A stretch of 64,000 nt of DNA from Candidatus Latescibacterota bacterium (lineage in GTDB: Bacteria; Krumholzibacteriota; Krumholzibacteriia; WVZY01). Below the pieces are notes generated by a model that was not told where the DNA came from, did not search any database, and was given only the letters and a program-made list of their open reading frames with translations. A program made the translations under genes and the position numbers. Location of the stretch: assembly GCA_011772205.1 (NCBI GenBank), contig WVZY01000006.1:25900-89899 (forward strand), written 5' to 3'. This document shows positions 55,464-63,978 of the stretch, one piece after another; within the stretch, counting starts at the first letter, position 1; every line of letters begins with the position of its first letter.

Positions 55464-55982
55464 TCACTCTACGTACGCTCTGTATGAAACGATGATCTCT
55501 TGTTCGGGATCGATCGCATCATCGATCGTCCATCGAATGTGCGTCACCATTTCCGGCTTCGCTTCCTTCCACTCCTCTTTCCCTTCGGCTGTTTTCGTCA
55601 GGATTCGAATCGGCCAGTGGTGATAGCTACTCCCGCCGTCAATGCTGAAAAGAACAATTCCCATCTGCGGTTTCTTAGCCGACTTGGAGATGTACACCGT
55701 CCCTTCGGGGACGGGGTCCGTGATGGAAATGTTCTTCAAGGGAGTGCCTCCGTTGTTTTTGTAGACGAGTCTGTATTCGATGATGTCTTTGGGGTGAGCT
55801 TCCTCGGCGGGTAGCAATTTTTCCCCACCGCCCTCTGCATCCACGACGCGGTACACTTCGATGGTACCGGTCAGCCCACCATCATCTTTGACGGCACCCG
55901 CTTGCATCGGGAGGAGCAGAAACAGCACTGCACCTAGCCCAAGAAACAGTCCAGGGAATCGACATGCGCGCTTAGCAGCCAT
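55464..55982 (-). CDS. Small exported DUF11-domain protein
   Basis: 172 residues. Signal peptide (LFLGLGAVLFLLLPMQAGA) and one DUF11-like domain: DIIEYRLVYKNNGGTPLKNISITDPVPEGTVY in outline, then GGSSYHHWP and a C-terminal strand QEIIVSYRAYVE. It is the first gene of the series that runs to 42742. A strong AGGAGG site precedes the ATG but lies inside a short hairpin (55990-56003). The domain resembles the last domain of the 900-residue protein, so it may be a minor or capping subunit; this is inference. Confidence 0.85.
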   Translation of the reverse strand: MAAKRACRFPGLFLGLGAVLFLLLPMQAGAVKDDGGLTGTIEVYRVVDAEGGGEKLLPAEEAHPKDIIEYRLVYKNNGGTPLKNISITDPVPEGTVYISKSAKKPQMGIVLFSIDGGSSYHHWPIRILTKTAEGKEEWKEAKPEMVTHIRWTIDDAIDPEQEIIVSYRAYVE

Positions 55983-55989
55983 AAAACGC

Positions 55990-56003
55990 CTCCTTTTTAG
56001 GAG
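55990..56003 (-). promoter_or_regulatory. Hairpin over ribosome binding site of first DUF11 gene
   Basis: On the minus strand CTCCT, AAAA, AGGAG: a 5-bp stem with a 4-nt loop. The 3' arm is part of the AGGAGG ribosome binding site of the gene starting at 55982. Confidence 0.5.
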
Positions 56004-56134
56004 AAAAAAATGAAACGCTCGCGCGAGGAATCCGCCTGAGAATCAGATAACTTGAGGGGAAGTATGCTCCTCGCTCCCTGATAGTTCCCCTCAGGGCAAA
56101 GAACGTTCCAGTTGTGGCAGCCTGCAGCGTCTCC

Positions 56135-56174
56135 TTCCCAATCGTTTCCTATTGTTCCCTATAATTCCCTTGCG
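56135..56174. repeat. Four tandem 10-bp repeats in regulatory region
   Basis: Exactly contiguous units TTCCCAATCG, TTTCCTATTG, TTCCCTATAA and TTCCCTTGCG, with consensus TTCCCTATNN. The 10-bp period places each unit on the same DNA face. The block is 153-192 nt upstream of the DUF11 series and immediately downstream of a TTGACA box on the minus strand (56178-56183) that has no good -10 partner. Confidence 0.75.
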
Positions 56175-56183
56175 TGGTGTCAA

Positions 56184-56456
56184 CGACGAGCATCGAGGCT
56201 TATACCCCCCAGGCATCCGCCAAACTAATTGAACTTTCTACCAGTTATGCCGAGAGCGCGAGGAACGCTTTAGCGTTGCAAAATGCGGATTCTTGCAGGA
56301 TGCAAGCGTGCCGGGGACCTAACCAAGGGCTTTTCACAGAGACGATACGGAGCACTCCCAATACGACTTAATCCATAGATGCAGTAACGGAAAGCCTTCG
56401 TATGGCGATTTCGTCCATCGTCGCAAACAACGCTGTTGATGATCGCCTGATTGGTG
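56184..56456. other. Rest of divergent region before kinase gene
   Basis: No gene recognised. Near its right end TTGATG and TAAAAT (56436-56462 plus, 15-nt spacing) form a poor promoter candidate for the kinase gene; if used, the mRNA would be nearly leaderless. Confidence 0.4.
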
Positions 56457-56471
56457 TAAAATAGGCTCGAG

Positions 56472-57557
56472 ATGCCCCGCACCTATCGCCCGAATACTCG
56501 ATTGCTGATTATCGGACTGGTCACGGCCGCCACCGTCACTTTTCATTATGGGTACATCATCCCACCGTCGCACGGCGGTTCCGGCTTGTTCCACGCCATC
56601 CATGGGAGGCTCTGCTACATTCCGATTATCCTTGGAGCCATCTGGTTCGGCGTGCGGGGCGGCATCTCCGTTGCTCTTTTGATCACAGCCCTGACCCTTC
56701 CGTATGGAAGGATCCGCGGGATAACCGATTCGGCGCTACTGCTAAACGAGTACACCGAGATGGTCTTCTACCTGGCCATCGGTTTGACTTCGGGGATACT
56801 CATCGAACTCCAACGCTACGAGCGACGCAGGCGCGAAGCGCTCTCAAAAGAACTCGCTTTAAAGGAACATCTCTCATCTCTCGGCCAGATGGCGGCCGGC
56901 TTGGCGCACGAGATCAAGAATCCTCTTGGTTCGATTCAAGGGTCAGCGGAAATTCTTGGTGATGATTTTCCGCCCGGTTCACGAAAGCACGAGCTGCTTC
57001 AGGTTCTTACAAAAGAGAGCCACCGTTTGAGCCGCGTGGTCGAAGATTTCTTGAGCTTCGCGAGACCGCGCCCCCTGGAGCGGACTCCCACGCAGGTAAA
57101 CGACGTCGTCCGGGACGTAGTATCACAGGCAGAAATAGAAAATGTCTCCGGGAACGTCAGCATCGTCCCAATGCTTGATCCTGATCTTCCCCAGGCGCCA
57201 CTCGACAGCGAGAAAATCCACCAGGTTTTTTTGAATATTATACTGAACGCGATTGCAGCTATGCCGGACGGCGGAACACTCACGATCACCACTCGTAAAG
57301 AAATCTTCAACGGAGAAACGTTCATCGCTGCATCTTTCACCGACACAGGTCACGGTATATCCAAAGAGAATCTCGAAAAGATATTCGATCCATTTTTCAC
57401 TACCCGTGAGTCGGGAACAGGACTCGGTTTATCGATTTCGCACGTGATCATCCAAAATCACAACGGAAAGATCGAAATACAGAGCACGCTTGGAAAAGGG
57501 ACCTCTGTTACCGTTCTTGTCCCGATCAAGCAGGAGGGGTCCATTGCCGCTCGGTAA
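56472..57557 (+). CDS. NtrB-like sensor histidine kinase
   Basis: 361 residues. Three to four N-terminal membrane helices (LLIIGLVTAATVTFHYGYII; IPIILGAIWFGVRGGISVAL; MVFYLAIGLTSGILIEL), a short coiled coil, HisKA with H146 in GLAHEIKNPLGSI, and HATPase_c with FLNIILNAIAAMPDGG, FTDTGHGIS and GTGLGLSISHVII. There is no PAS domain; the membrane part is the only sensor. It overlaps the sigma54-activator gene by 14 nt, defining a cognate pair. It is divergent from the DUF11/OmpA series, which makes that series a plausible but unproven target. Confidence 0.93.
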   Translation: MPRTYRPNTRLLIIGLVTAATVTFHYGYIIPPSHGGSGLFHAIHGRLCYIPIILGAIWFGVRGGISVALLITALTLPYGRIRGITDSALLLNEYTEMVFYLAIGLTSGILIELQRYERRRREALSKELALKEHLSSLGQMAAGLAHEIKNPLGSIQGSAEILGDDFPPGSRKHELLQVLTKESHRLSRVVEDFLSFARPRPLERTPTQVNDVVRDVVSQAEIENVSGNVSIVPMLDPDLPQAPLDSEKIHQVFLNIILNAIAAMPDGGTLTITTRKEIFNGETFIAASFTDTGHGISKENLEKIFDPFFTTRESGTGLGLSISHVIIQNHNGKIEIQSTLGKGTSVTVLVPIKQEGSIAAR

Positions 57558-58914
57558 GATCCTTATTATCGATGATGACGAGAGCATCCGGAAGGTCCTC
57601 GGTTTCATCCTCGAGGAGGCAGGATACCAAGTGGAAACGTCCGGTTCCGCGCAAGAAGGATTGGATCGAATCAGCCAAGGGCGCCCGGACCTTGTTCTTT
57701 CCGATATCAAGATGCCATCGATGGATGGGATCGCTCTCTTGAAAGAGATCAAACGCCTGGACAACAGCATACCCGTGATTATGCTGACCGCATTCGGAAC
57801 CGTAGAGACAGCGGTGGAAGCGATGAAGCTCGGTGCATCGGACTACCTCGCCAAACCGATCAGCAGGGATGAGTTAAAACTCACCGTGCAAAAAACGCTG
57901 AAACTGCAACATCTAGAAAAAGAAAATGAGGCGTTGAAGGAGTCTCTCAGGGAGAAGCTTCGCTTCGAGAACATCGTCGGCTTATCCGCTGCGATGAGCA
58001 ATGTATTCGACATCATTCGAAAAATAGCTCCAACCGATGCATCGGTTCTCATCACCGGAGAAAGCGGCACGGGGAAAGAGCTGGTCGCCAAGGCGATACA
58101 CCACCACAGCCCCAGAAAGGATGCGCGGCTCGTTACCATCAACTGCGCAGCCATTCCTTCGGAGCTTCTGGAGAGCGAGCTCTTCGGTCATGTAAAAGGA
58201 GCGTTTACGGGAGCCATCCGGGACAAAGAAGGAAAGTTTCAGCAGGCTCACGGCGGCACGATGTTTCTCGACGAAATAGGATCGATGCCGCTGAACCTCC
58301 AAGCGAAGATTCTTCGTGCACTTCAGGAAAAAGAAATCGAGCGGGTGGGTGACGATCGCCTCTCCATTGTCGATGTCAGGATCATCGCCGCCACAAACCG
58401 TCCCCTCACCGAGCTAATCTCAAAAGGTGAGTTTCGAGAGGACCTGTTTTACCGCCTGAATGTCGTGCCGCTGCGTATCCCACCGCTCCGGGAGAGAATG
58501 TCGGACATCCCGTTGCTCGTCCGCCATTTCATGAAGAAAATCACCGGTGGATCGAAGGTTGCTTTCACCAAGAAAGCGATAGAGGTTTTGAACTCGTACA
58601 GCTGGCCTGGAAACGTCCGCGAGCTGGAGAACTTCTGCGAGAGGCTTATTTTGATGCGCTCCAGGGATACGATAGACGAAACCGCCGTCAAAGAACAGCT
58701 GGCGATCATTTCACGGGAACTGGCAAAAACGACTTCGAATGAAATACGGACGCTCCCCGAATTGGAGAAGCGGCTGGTCGTCGACACCCTCGACTCCTGC
58801 GGCTGGAATCAAACCCAAGCGGCAAAATTGCTCGGCATTCCGCGCCATGTCCTCATATACAGAATGAAAAAGTTCGGTATCAAACGATACAAAAACAAAG
58901 AAATTAATGATTGA
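57544..58914 (+). CDS. Sigma54-dependent response regulator (NtrC family)
   Basis: 456 residues from a TTG start with AGGAGG 7 nt upstream. Receiver domain (1-120) with IIDDDES and D54 in VLSDIKMPS; AAA+ domain (about 140-380) with Walker A GESGTGKE, the sigma54-contact loop GAFTGA, GGTMFLDEIGSM (Walker B) and NRPLTELISKGEFREDLFYRL; and a Fis-type helix-turn-helix (about 414-456; NQTQAAKLLGIPRHVLIYRM). It should activate sigma54 promoters after phosphorylation by the adjacent kinase. No clear sigma54 promoter (TGGCAC-N5-TTGC) was found nearby. Confidence 0.95.
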   Translation: MPLGKILIIDDDESIRKVLGFILEEAGYQVETSGSAQEGLDRISQGRPDLVLSDIKMPSMDGIALLKEIKRLDNSIPVIMLTAFGTVETAVEAMKLGASDYLAKPISRDELKLTVQKTLKLQHLEKENEALKESLREKLRFENIVGLSAAMSNVFDIIRKIAPTDASVLITGESGTGKELVAKAIHHHSPRKDARLVTINCAAIPSELLESELFGHVKGAFTGAIRDKEGKFQQAHGGTMFLDEIGSMPLNLQAKILRALQEKEIERVGDDRLSIVDVRIIAATNRPLTELISKGEFREDLFYRLNVVPLRIPPLRERMSDIPLLVRHFMKKITGGSKVAFTKKAIEVLNSYSWPGNVRELENFCERLILMRSRDTIDETAVKEQLAIISRELAKTTSNEIRTLPELEKRLVVDTLDSCGWNQTQAAKLLGIPRHVLIYRMKKFGIKRYKNKEIND

Positions 58915-59034
58915 AGCCAACCTTGATCTGAAAGAGGTTCGCGGAGATTCCATATCTGCGCCGTCAAGGCTGTTTCGAGGCGGAAAGTTGTTGAGACAAC
59001 CAGTAGATTGCCGGTGCTCAGATTGAACGGCGTG

Positions 59035-59043
59035 TGCTACAAT
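59035..59043 (+). promoter_or_regulatory. Extended -10 promoter of phosphofructokinase gene
   Basis: TGTGCTACAAT: a TACAAT box with the TGN extension but no good -35 box. It is about 52 nt before the ATG at 59095. Confidence 0.45.
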
Positions 59044-59094
59044 CGCCGCTGGTATGCGTTTACTCGAAATGCATTGAGCTAGTAGGGAGAAATC

Positions 59095-60186
59095 ATGATC
59101 GATAGTATTGCCATTTCAACTGGAGGCGGGGACGCGCCCGGACTGAACGCCGTGATCCGGGCTATTGTGAGAAGTGCAATTAAGGAATACGGATGGGAAG
59201 TCTACGGGATCGAAACGGGATTCGACGGGCTCCTGGAGACATCCGGTGTTCGAAGGCTCGAAAGCAAGGATGTAAGAGGGATCCTCCAGGAGGGTGGCAC
59301 GATTCTGGGTACGACCAACAGAGGAAATCCATTCGAGTACCCTGCTAAAGTTGGATCCAAGATTGTTAAAGAGGACCGAAGCGATGAGTTGATCGCGAAT
59401 TTCAAATCTCTCGGCCTCGATGCGTTGATTGCAATCGGCGGGGACGGAACGCTCTGCATCGCTCACGAGCTTTTTAAAAAAGGCCTTCCCGTTGTCGGCG
59501 TGCCCAAGACCATCGACAACGACCTGGCCGCTACGGACGTCACGTTCGGATTCGATACAGCCGTTGCCACGGCAACGGACGCCCTCGATAAACTCCACAC
59601 AACAGCGGAGAGCCACCACCGCTTGATGGTCCTCGAGGTCATGGGAAGGAACGCCGGATGGATTGCTCTTCATTCCGGCGTCGCCGGAGGAGCCGATGCG
59701 ATCGTTATTCCCGAAATCCCATTCGAACTCGAGATCATCTGCGATCATCTCATAGCGAGAAAAAGAAGAGGCAGCCGTTTCAGTATCGTCGTTGCTGCAG
59801 AGGGCGCATATCCCAAAGGTGGCGAACCCTTTTATATGCAAAAGTCGGGGGGCAAAGATGGACCTGCCGTGCGCTTCGGCGGTATCGGCATGTGGCTTGC
59901 CCGCCAGCTCGGACTCTGCACCGGAATGGAGGCGCGCGCCGTCGTACTGGGGCATCTCCAGAGAGGTGGATCTCCAACGACATTCGACAGGTTCCTTTCC
60001 ACCCGATTTGGCGTGGGGGCCGTCGAACTGGTGGCCAAAGAGAAATTCGGGGAAATGGTCTGTTTCAAGGGGAGACGCGTCGAATCGGTGAGCCTCGAAG
60101 AGGCCACAGCGAACCAAAACCTGGTCGATCCGGAAGGCGAGATCGTGAGGGTGGCGGAAAAGCTGGGGGTTACATTTGGAAGGTAA
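59095..60186 (+). CDS. pfkA: 6-phosphofructokinase
   Basis: 363 residues; phosphorylates fructose 6-phosphate. AISTGGGDAPGLNAVIRA, LGTTNRGNPF, AIGGDGTL, VPKTIDNDL (catalytic Asp141), MGRNAGWIALHSG and LGHLQRGGSPTTFDR mark the PFK family. The nucleotide-site residues are Gly118 in GGDGT (as in ATP enzymes) and Lys138 in PKTID (as in PPi enzymes), the combination found in group III ATP-PFKs such as that of Streptomyces. Donor assignment to ATP is therefore likely but not certain. GTAGGGAG precedes the ATG. Confidence 0.95.
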   Translation: MIDSIAISTGGGDAPGLNAVIRAIVRSAIKEYGWEVYGIETGFDGLLETSGVRRLESKDVRGILQEGGTILGTTNRGNPFEYPAKVGSKIVKEDRSDELIANFKSLGLDALIAIGGDGTLCIAHELFKKGLPVVGVPKTIDNDLAATDVTFGFDTAVATATDALDKLHTTAESHHRLMVLEVMGRNAGWIALHSGVAGGADAIVIPEIPFELEIICDHLIARKRRGSRFSIVVAAEGAYPKGGEPFYMQKSGGKDGPAVRFGGIGMWLARQLGLCTGMEARAVVLGHLQRGGSPTTFDRFLSTRFGVGAVELVAKEKFGEMVCFKGRRVESVSLEEATANQNLVDPEGEIVRVAEKLGVTFGR

Positions 60187-60236
60187 TTTACAGATTAATT
60201 AGCCTTGCAGCACCAGAAATAGACAAAGCGGGAGCA

Positions 60237-61898
60237 TCAAGTTTGTTTCCCTAAACTATACGCCTTTCGAATTCTGTTGATCCTCCGGCGTCTCACGACG
60301 CGCAACATCTGCCAAATCAACACTGCGACGATCAAAACAGACAATAAAACGCCAGCTATAATCAGCTTTGCGATTCTCGGATAGCCCCATCGTACCTCGA
60401 AATCCATCGGCTCATACGTAAGAGTCGAGACATCCGGCACGCCCGTTTCAAGAAAGCTCGTTAGAATTCGGTAGGTCGTCGAGGGTTGAAGGGTCCAGAT
60501 ATCCGTGAGGTGACCGAATTCCGCCATTACAATTTGCCTGCCGTTGGGCAGGTACGGTAATAAATCATTTTGTGCATTGACAGCAGGCGTTGTGAAATCG
60601 AGTGTGCCGCTCAGGATAAGCGTTTCCACATCACAACGCCGCAGCCGCCGGTATTCTTCGGGGATTGGGTCGATTGGCCAATGCCCGCCCGGACCCCACA
60701 AGAAGCGGCCCAGAGGAGCGCCCATAACAGCGTCTTCGGGTATCATTTCATTTGCATAATCACGTGAGGGATCGAAATCCGCACTTACCGCCTTCGAGGC
60801 ATTATCGCCCCAATTCACGATTTCGGGAAAGATATAGCGAGCCGCAAAAGATGCGAGCCACAATCCGCTGGGATCGCCCCTGGCGGCGGCACAATACGCG
60901 TCGAAAACAATCTTGGCCGTCTTTCTCTCGCTCAGCACGGCAAAAGCAGCGGCTTTCACGTTTCCCGGATATATGGGAAGGAACAGCCAATGCCGCGGCA
61001 TGTTCTCGTTTACCTCGCGCACCGCATTCACAAGATCGGGACATTTTGCGCTTGCCTGGAGATCCTCCGACCACAGTTTCCCGTAATGCCGCAGCAGCTC
61101 ATCGGCTTGGTATGGATCCCAGACCAAACGACCCGGCGGATTGGCGCCGATCATTACCGATCGGTGTACCCGATCAGGGTATTTTACACCGTAAAGATAA
61201 GCGAGACGCGTTCCGTAACTTTCAGAAATTATGTTGATCTTGTCGTAGCCCAGCGCTTTGCGAACTGCTTCTGCATCACCGATAACATCGAATGTGGTAT
61301 AGCCATTGATGTCGACTCCCTCTTGTTCGAGTCTCGCTGCACAAGCCTCATAGGCATCCCCCACATCTGCTATAGTTTCATCCGTCAAAACGTCTTTTGC
61401 TCTCTTGAGCACGCGTACTACTTCCGGGCAATCGAGGGATATGGAACCGTCAACGCCACGGTAGCCAAACATCACATGATCGTGGCGCTCTATAAAATAA
61501 TCGAAGCCGAAGGTACTGAGGTTTGATCGCCCCGGCCCTCCGCCAAACCAGAAGACTGGCACTCCGACGGCGTTTCCCGTCGCGCGAATACGTATAATCG
61601 GCAATTCGATCATCCGCGTCGAGGGATCGTTTCGATTTTCGGGAAGGGCAATCGTCCCTGAATCGGCAAGAAAAAAACTCTTTGCGGCCGTGAGTGCCCC
61701 TTGCTCGGTCAGGGTCGAGTGCTCGATTTCGTATGTTATTTCTTTCAAATCGATCAAAACAAAGTCTTCCGACCTCGCACCTTCATAGGGGAGGGCAGTG
61801 CGTGGGAGTAAGATCAGAAAAAAACCACAGAATGCGAGAATCCCACAAGCAATCCTGCAATGAGCATGAAAAGTTGGGAATCGATCCGTGAGATTCAC
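60237..61898 (-). CDS. Membrane-anchored alpha/beta hydrolase (peptidase S33-like)
   Basis: 553 residues from a GTG with AGGGG 6 nt upstream; a TTG at 61928 is the alternative. An N-terminal signal sequence (IACGILAFCGFFLILLP) is followed by an alpha/beta hydrolase with FWFGGGPGRSN (oxyanion region), ISESYGTRLAYLYG (nucleophile Ser near residue 227), SGTLDFTTPA (Asp) and EFGHLTDIW (His). The arrangement resembles tripeptidyl/prolyl aminopeptidases. A C-terminal membrane helix (LIIAGVLLSVLIVAVLIW) with a basic tail would anchor it with the catalytic domain outside the cytoplasm. Substrate is unknown. Confidence 0.85.
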   Translation of the reverse strand: MNLTDRFPTFHAHCRIACGILAFCGFFLILLPRTALPYEGARSEDFVLIDLKEITYEIEHSTLTEQGALTAAKSFFLADSGTIALPENRNDPSTRMIELPIIRIRATGNAVGVPVFWFGGGPGRSNLSTFGFDYFIERHDHVMFGYRGVDGSISLDCPEVVRVLKRAKDVLTDETIADVGDAYEACAARLEQEGVDINGYTTFDVIGDAEAVRKALGYDKINIISESYGTRLAYLYGVKYPDRVHRSVMIGANPPGRLVWDPYQADELLRHYGKLWSEDLQASAKCPDLVNAVREVNENMPRHWLFLPIYPGNVKAAAFAVLSERKTAKIVFDAYCAAARGDPSGLWLASFAARYIFPEIVNWGDNASKAVSADFDPSRDYANEMIPEDAVMGAPLGRFLWGPGGHWPIDPIPEEYRRLRRCDVETLILSGTLDFTTPAVNAQNDLLPYLPNGRQIVMAEFGHLTDIWTLQPSTTYRILTSFLETGVPDVSTLTYEPMDFEVRWGYPRIAKLIIAGVLLSVLIVAVLIWQMLRVVRRRRINRIRKAYSLGKQT

Positions 61899-61946
61899 TT
61901 GATACCCCTGATGATAAGATTTCGGCAATCTGGTATTCGCAATTGC

Positions 61947-62405
61947 TTATGATCCTCCAAAGAGTTCTTTACAAGCACGAACGAACTCATCGGGTTCCCG
62001 CACGCTCAACAGCACCGAATATCCATCCTGAGTCGGCACATACACAACCCGCCTTTTATCCGTGATGAAAGCAAGAGCTTTCTGGCCGTTCCTCAGCTTG
62101 AACCAGCCTGATTTATAACCCGGCAACCCCGCTCCGTTCGTCCTCCACTTCAGCTGAAATCCTTTTTCAAGCCCGAGATCGATCGGCCTCACCTCGTCGA
62201 CAATGAGCGCTGACGCCGGTATGGAACGTCCGTACATATCGCCTCTGATCCGAAGACCTTCCGGGCCTAATTCGAAAGTTACATGACGGGATGAATAGGC
62301 CAGGTACCCAAACAGAATAACCATGCCGACCATAAAAACACCGATAAAAACCAGCAACCAGATCGGCCCGCTCGAGGCCGGGATGATCGAAAACACGTAC
62401 TTCAT
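61947..62405 (-). CDS. Membrane protein with bacterial PH-like domain
   Basis: 152 residues. One N-terminal membrane segment (PIWLLVFIGVFMVGMVILFGYLAY) and a beta-rich domain (VTFELGPEGLRIRGDMYG, IDLGLEKGFQLKWRTNG, GWFKLRNGQKALAFITDKRRVVYVPT, LSVREPDEFVRACKELF) that matches the outline of PF10882-type bacterial pleckstrin-homology domains. GGGAGG precedes the ATG. It is transcribed ahead of the alpha/beta hydrolase with a 48-nt gap, perhaps together. Function unknown. Confidence 0.8.
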   Translation of the reverse strand: MKYVFSIIPASSGPIWLLVFIGVFMVGMVILFGYLAYSSRHVTFELGPEGLRIRGDMYGRSIPASALIVDEVRPIDLGLEKGFQLKWRTNGAGLPGYKSGWFKLRNGQKALAFITDKRRVVYVPTQDGYSVLLSVREPDEFVRACKELFGGS

Positions 62406-62517
62406 TCGTGATACCTCCCAAAATAAAGGTGAATCAGCAGTAACAGTGTCGGGCTGGTGCTTCCCTTTTCATTTCGAGAAAGGGGACAAACGCGCTTGCA
62501 AGGCGAGCTTTTGAAAA

Positions 62518-63792
62518 TCAGCACTTGGGATGCTCCAGATATGGAATGGTCATCGGTCCCTCCGGAAGCACCGCAATTGGCGCCCGTGGACTTAAGCGCT
62601 CCAGCTCGCGCGCGATGAACGTTTTGATGTTGCTCACCGGTTCGAGATGGGCTTTTCGCACATCATCATCCGGCAAGTCGCTGTAAAGGGCAACGCGAGC
62701 TTTGAGAGAAATGAGTGCGAGCAATTGAGCTTCCCACTGGTCGTGCATTGCAAAATCCGGCGTCAAAATCGTGTCCAGGACCGCTTCGGCCGATTCATGA
62801 TCGAACAGCAGCTTCTTGAAATTACCGTGCGATGGAAACCCATCCTCGCATTTGGAAACCGTGATGATCAATCCGCCTTCTTTGACGATCTGAGCGGCGG
62901 CCGACATTCCCTTGACGGTCTGGTACAGGTTCTGGTCCAGCGGATAACCGCCGTTCGTTGTAACGACAATCGGAAAAAGTCTCTCGCATGCAACCATGGC
63001 TGTTGCCTTCGCGTATTTGCAGCCCTCCTCGTGTGCGCCGAGGACATCACCGCAAAAAAGGCGGGTGATCTCATGCTTGCGGTTCAGTGTCACATTGATG
63101 CAGAAATTTACGGGCAAGAGTGATCCGTTCATCCGGATCCGCTCCTGTGTGGGATTGCCTTCCAAAACACCCCACGTGCTGCGGCTGTCCCCTATTACGG
63201 AGGCCCGGTGATAGTGCAAAATGGATTCGATGTCCGCGATTGCCGGAAAAATCCCCTTATACCCGCCGGAGAAGCCCGCCATGAAGTGCGGCTCGATGAA
63301 TCCCAGGACGATTCGCTTGTCGGCATTCACATATTCCTTGTTCAGGAGAACCGGTCGGCCGTCCATTGTCCTGCCAGCAAGCTCCATCGTATTGGAATTG
63401 GACGCGTCGTGGTTTACGATTCTGTAGTTCCGGACCACATCTTTCCCAACCATCGTCTCGAGTTCTTCCCGTGTGTTCCCGCGGTGAGAACCTGTTCCAA
63501 CCACAATCGTGAACCTCCCGGACGGAACTTGGGACAGTTCTTCAAAAAGCATTGGCAGCAAACGATTCGATGGGAGGGGGCGCGTTATATCGGGGATGAC
63601 GACAGCGACAGCGTCCGATGGCTTGATCAACTCTCTCAACGGCTTGGAACGTATCGGGAAGCGTACCGCCTCCCGGAATGCTTCCGCCTCATCTGGAAGC
63701 CCTGAGACAAACCGCGGCTCGAATATCGTGACACAAGAAGAAGGGATATCCAGAGAGAGACCTGTTTTGCCATATTGAAGGGTCGTTTTCAT
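62518..63792 (-). CDS. larA: LarA-type nickel-pincer racemase (lactate racemase family)
   Basis: 424 residues from the ATG at 63792. VVGTGSHRGN holds His103, and EPHFMAGFSGGYKGIF with the following 15 residues holds His169, Lys179 and His195. The spacing 169/179/195 equals that of His174, Lys184 and His200 in Lactobacillus plantarum LarA, where Lys184 carries the nickel-pincer nucleotide; His108 matches His103. The enzyme family racemises lactate and other 2-hydroxy acids. The cofactor-making larB, larC and larE genes are not in the window. The frame extends upstream to 63891 but that extension runs into a repeat element. Confidence 0.9.
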   Translation of the reverse strand: MKTTLQYGKTGLSLDIPSSCVTIFEPRFVSGLPDEAEAFREAVRFPIRSKPLRELIKPSDAVAVVIPDITRPLPSNRLLPMLFEELSQVPSGRFTIVVGTGSHRGNTREELETMVGKDVVRNYRIVNHDASNSNTMELAGRTMDGRPVLLNKEYVNADKRIVLGFIEPHFMAGFSGGYKGIFPAIADIESILHYHRASVIGDSRSTWGVLEGNPTQERIRMNGSLLPVNFCINVTLNRKHEITRLFCGDVLGAHEEGCKYAKATAMVACERLFPIVVTTNGGYPLDQNLYQTVKGMSAAAQIVKEGGLIITVSKCEDGFPSHGNFKKLLFDHESAEAVLDTILTPDFAMHDQWEAQLLALISLKARVALYSDLPDDDVRKAHLEPVSNIKTFIARELERLSPRAPIAVLPEGPMTIPYLEHPKC

Positions 63793-63862
63793 TTCGAACT
63801 CGTGCCGGGCGTATATATCGAGTACCTGCAGTGGCTTCCGCCTGCGATCGAGGATCCTCTTA

Positions 63863-63978
63863 GGCCGGCTCCGTGGGGGGTCCCTCACCACGCTCCTGCT
63901 TCGCTCGGCTAGCCGCCTGTGACGGTTGGTTCTCTTATTGGCCGGCTCCGCGGGGGGTTCCTCACCACGCTCCCGCTT
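63863..63978. repeat. Two copies of a short GC-rich repeat upstream of larA-type gene
   Basis: Two direct copies of about 39 nt (63863-63901 and 63940-63978), each starting GGCCGGCTCCG and containing CTCACCACGCTCC, with about three differences. They are 77 nt apart. Each copy is rich in self-complementary GC runs, like intergenic mobile-repeat families. Confidence 0.7.

Noticed and set aside
56100..56130. Sigma54 promoter TGGCAG...GC in the divergent region
   Set aside because: The GG to GC spacing is 9 rather than 10 and the TTGC element is missing.
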